A stretch of 20,548 nt of DNA from Micavibrio aeruginosavorus (GTDB taxonomy: Bacteria; Pseudomonadota; Alphaproteobacteria; Micavibrionales; Micavibrionaceae): contig QFOT01000021.1 of the NCBI GenBank assembly GCA_003241285.1, positions 1 to 20,548 of the forward strand. The letters run 5' to 3'. Shown here piece after piece: positions 20,313 through 20,548 of this stretch (the first letter of the stretch is position 1; each line of letters starts with the position of its first letter). The notes beneath the pieces are model-generated. The model was given only the letters and a program-made list of their open reading frames with translations. It was not told where the DNA came from and searched no databases. The position numbers were made by a program, and so were the translations under genes.

Positions 20313-20548
20313 ATGCTGATCGGATTGAATACCCAGAAAAAACTGCCAGAAGCGCTTTCTGAAAGTGCGGATGTTTTTTCTGTCACGACGCAAGACTTTG
20401 AAGCGCGCGGCGTGGACGATCGCACCCGCTACCAGCTGCGCAGCACCACTTACGGCACCGACGCCGCACAGGCCCTGGCGCGCCTGGACCATGAAGAGCG
20501 CGCCTGGAACCAAAAACTGGACGACTACGCCGCTGCCAAGGCCCAGGC
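20313..20548 (+). CDS. partial, probably chimeric ORF: thioredoxin-like N-terminus joined to lipase-chaperone-like sequence
   Basis: ATG 20313 follows the proX stop by one base, with GGAG six bases upstream, and the frame runs off the right edge (78 complete codons). The first 30 residues (MLIGLNTQKKLPEALSESAD then VFSVTTQDFEA) look like the N-terminus of the alphaproteobacterial thioredoxin-domain protein that commonly follows ProXp-ala. The next expected part (a strand, then WCGPC) never appears. From about 20400 the DNA becomes strongly GC-rich with G/C at almost every third position, and the product (YGTDAAQALARLDHEERAW and onwards) resembles the helical repeats of lipase-specific foldases (LifO/LipB) from Pseudomonas or Burkholderia types. 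The gene is therefore either a real rearrangement or, more likely, an assembly join at the contig end. Confidence 0.6.
   Translation, partial: MLIGLNTQKKLPEALSESADVFSVTTQDFEARGVDDRTRYQLRSTTYGTDAAQALARLDHEERAWNQKLDDYAAAKAQ

Noticed and set aside
1..20548. CRISPR array, insertion sequence, phage or defence system
   Set aside because: No regularly spaced repeats, transposase or integrase genes, terminal inverted repeats or recognised defence proteins were seen. The tRNA-Gly has no duplicated 3' end that would mark an integrated element.

Overview
The window looks like chromosomal sequence from a moderately AT-rich alphaproteobacterium. The main markers are the alphaproteobacterial/mitochondrial complex I accessory subunit NDUFA12 next to an MlaD-type protein and a DUF2155 protein, the phasin-clpS-clpA order, a C93 (bacterial transglutaminase-like) cysteine protease, a stand-alone ProXp-ala editing enzyme, and a class I ribonucleotide reductase alpha chain of the short (about 600-residue) type. 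A Micavibrio- or Rhodospirillales-like lineage is my guess from gene content; the sequence alone does not fix the taxon.

Layout. 1-542 (-): the 5' part of an unrecognised gene running off the left edge. 584-2720 (-): nrdA with a terminator and paired NrdR-like boxes. 2945-4360 (+): an AT-rich orphan exported protein with an HExxH zinc-protease signature. 4458-5882 (+): pyruvate kinase, tail to tail with 5884-6798 (-), a LapG-like C93 protease carrying an N-terminal MshEN-type (c-di-GMP-binding) domain. 6950-8392 (+): hldE for heptose activation in LPS synthesis. 8545-8730 (+): a 61-residue protein behind a near-consensus promoter and NrdR-like boxes. 8833-9492 (+): a lipoprotein. 9493-11636 (-): a D,D-carboxypeptidase with a SPOR domain, coupled to a pilin-like single-span protein. 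11926-16559 (+): phasin, then a clpS-clpA-(response regulator/pseudo-deaminase)-GNAT run. 16556-17023 (-): a RidA-family protein. 17101-18874 (+): NDUFA12, MlaD, DUF2155. 18965-19039 (-): tRNA-Gly(GCC). 19148-19594 (-): two small conserved-looking genes. 19748-20311 (+): ProXp-ala, followed by the start of a thioredoxin-like gene.

Themes. Several genes concern the cell envelope (hldE, D,D-carboxypeptidase, MlaD, lipoprotein, C93 protease), protein quality control (ClpS/ClpA, ProXp-ala) and nucleotide supply (nrdA). The two observations I rate highest are (a) a single polypeptide joining a c-di-GMP-type MshEN sensor to a LapG-like protease across a membrane span, which would be a one-chain version of the LapD/LapG switch, and (b) a response regulator fused to a deaminase fold that has lost both zinc-binding cysteines, overlapping clpA by ATGA.

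Caution at the right edge: from about 20400 to the end, base composition and codon use change abruptly to GC-rich. The reading frame switches from a thioredoxin-like N-terminus to sequence resembling a lipase chaperone of another kind of bacterium. I read this as a probable assembly chimera, not biology.
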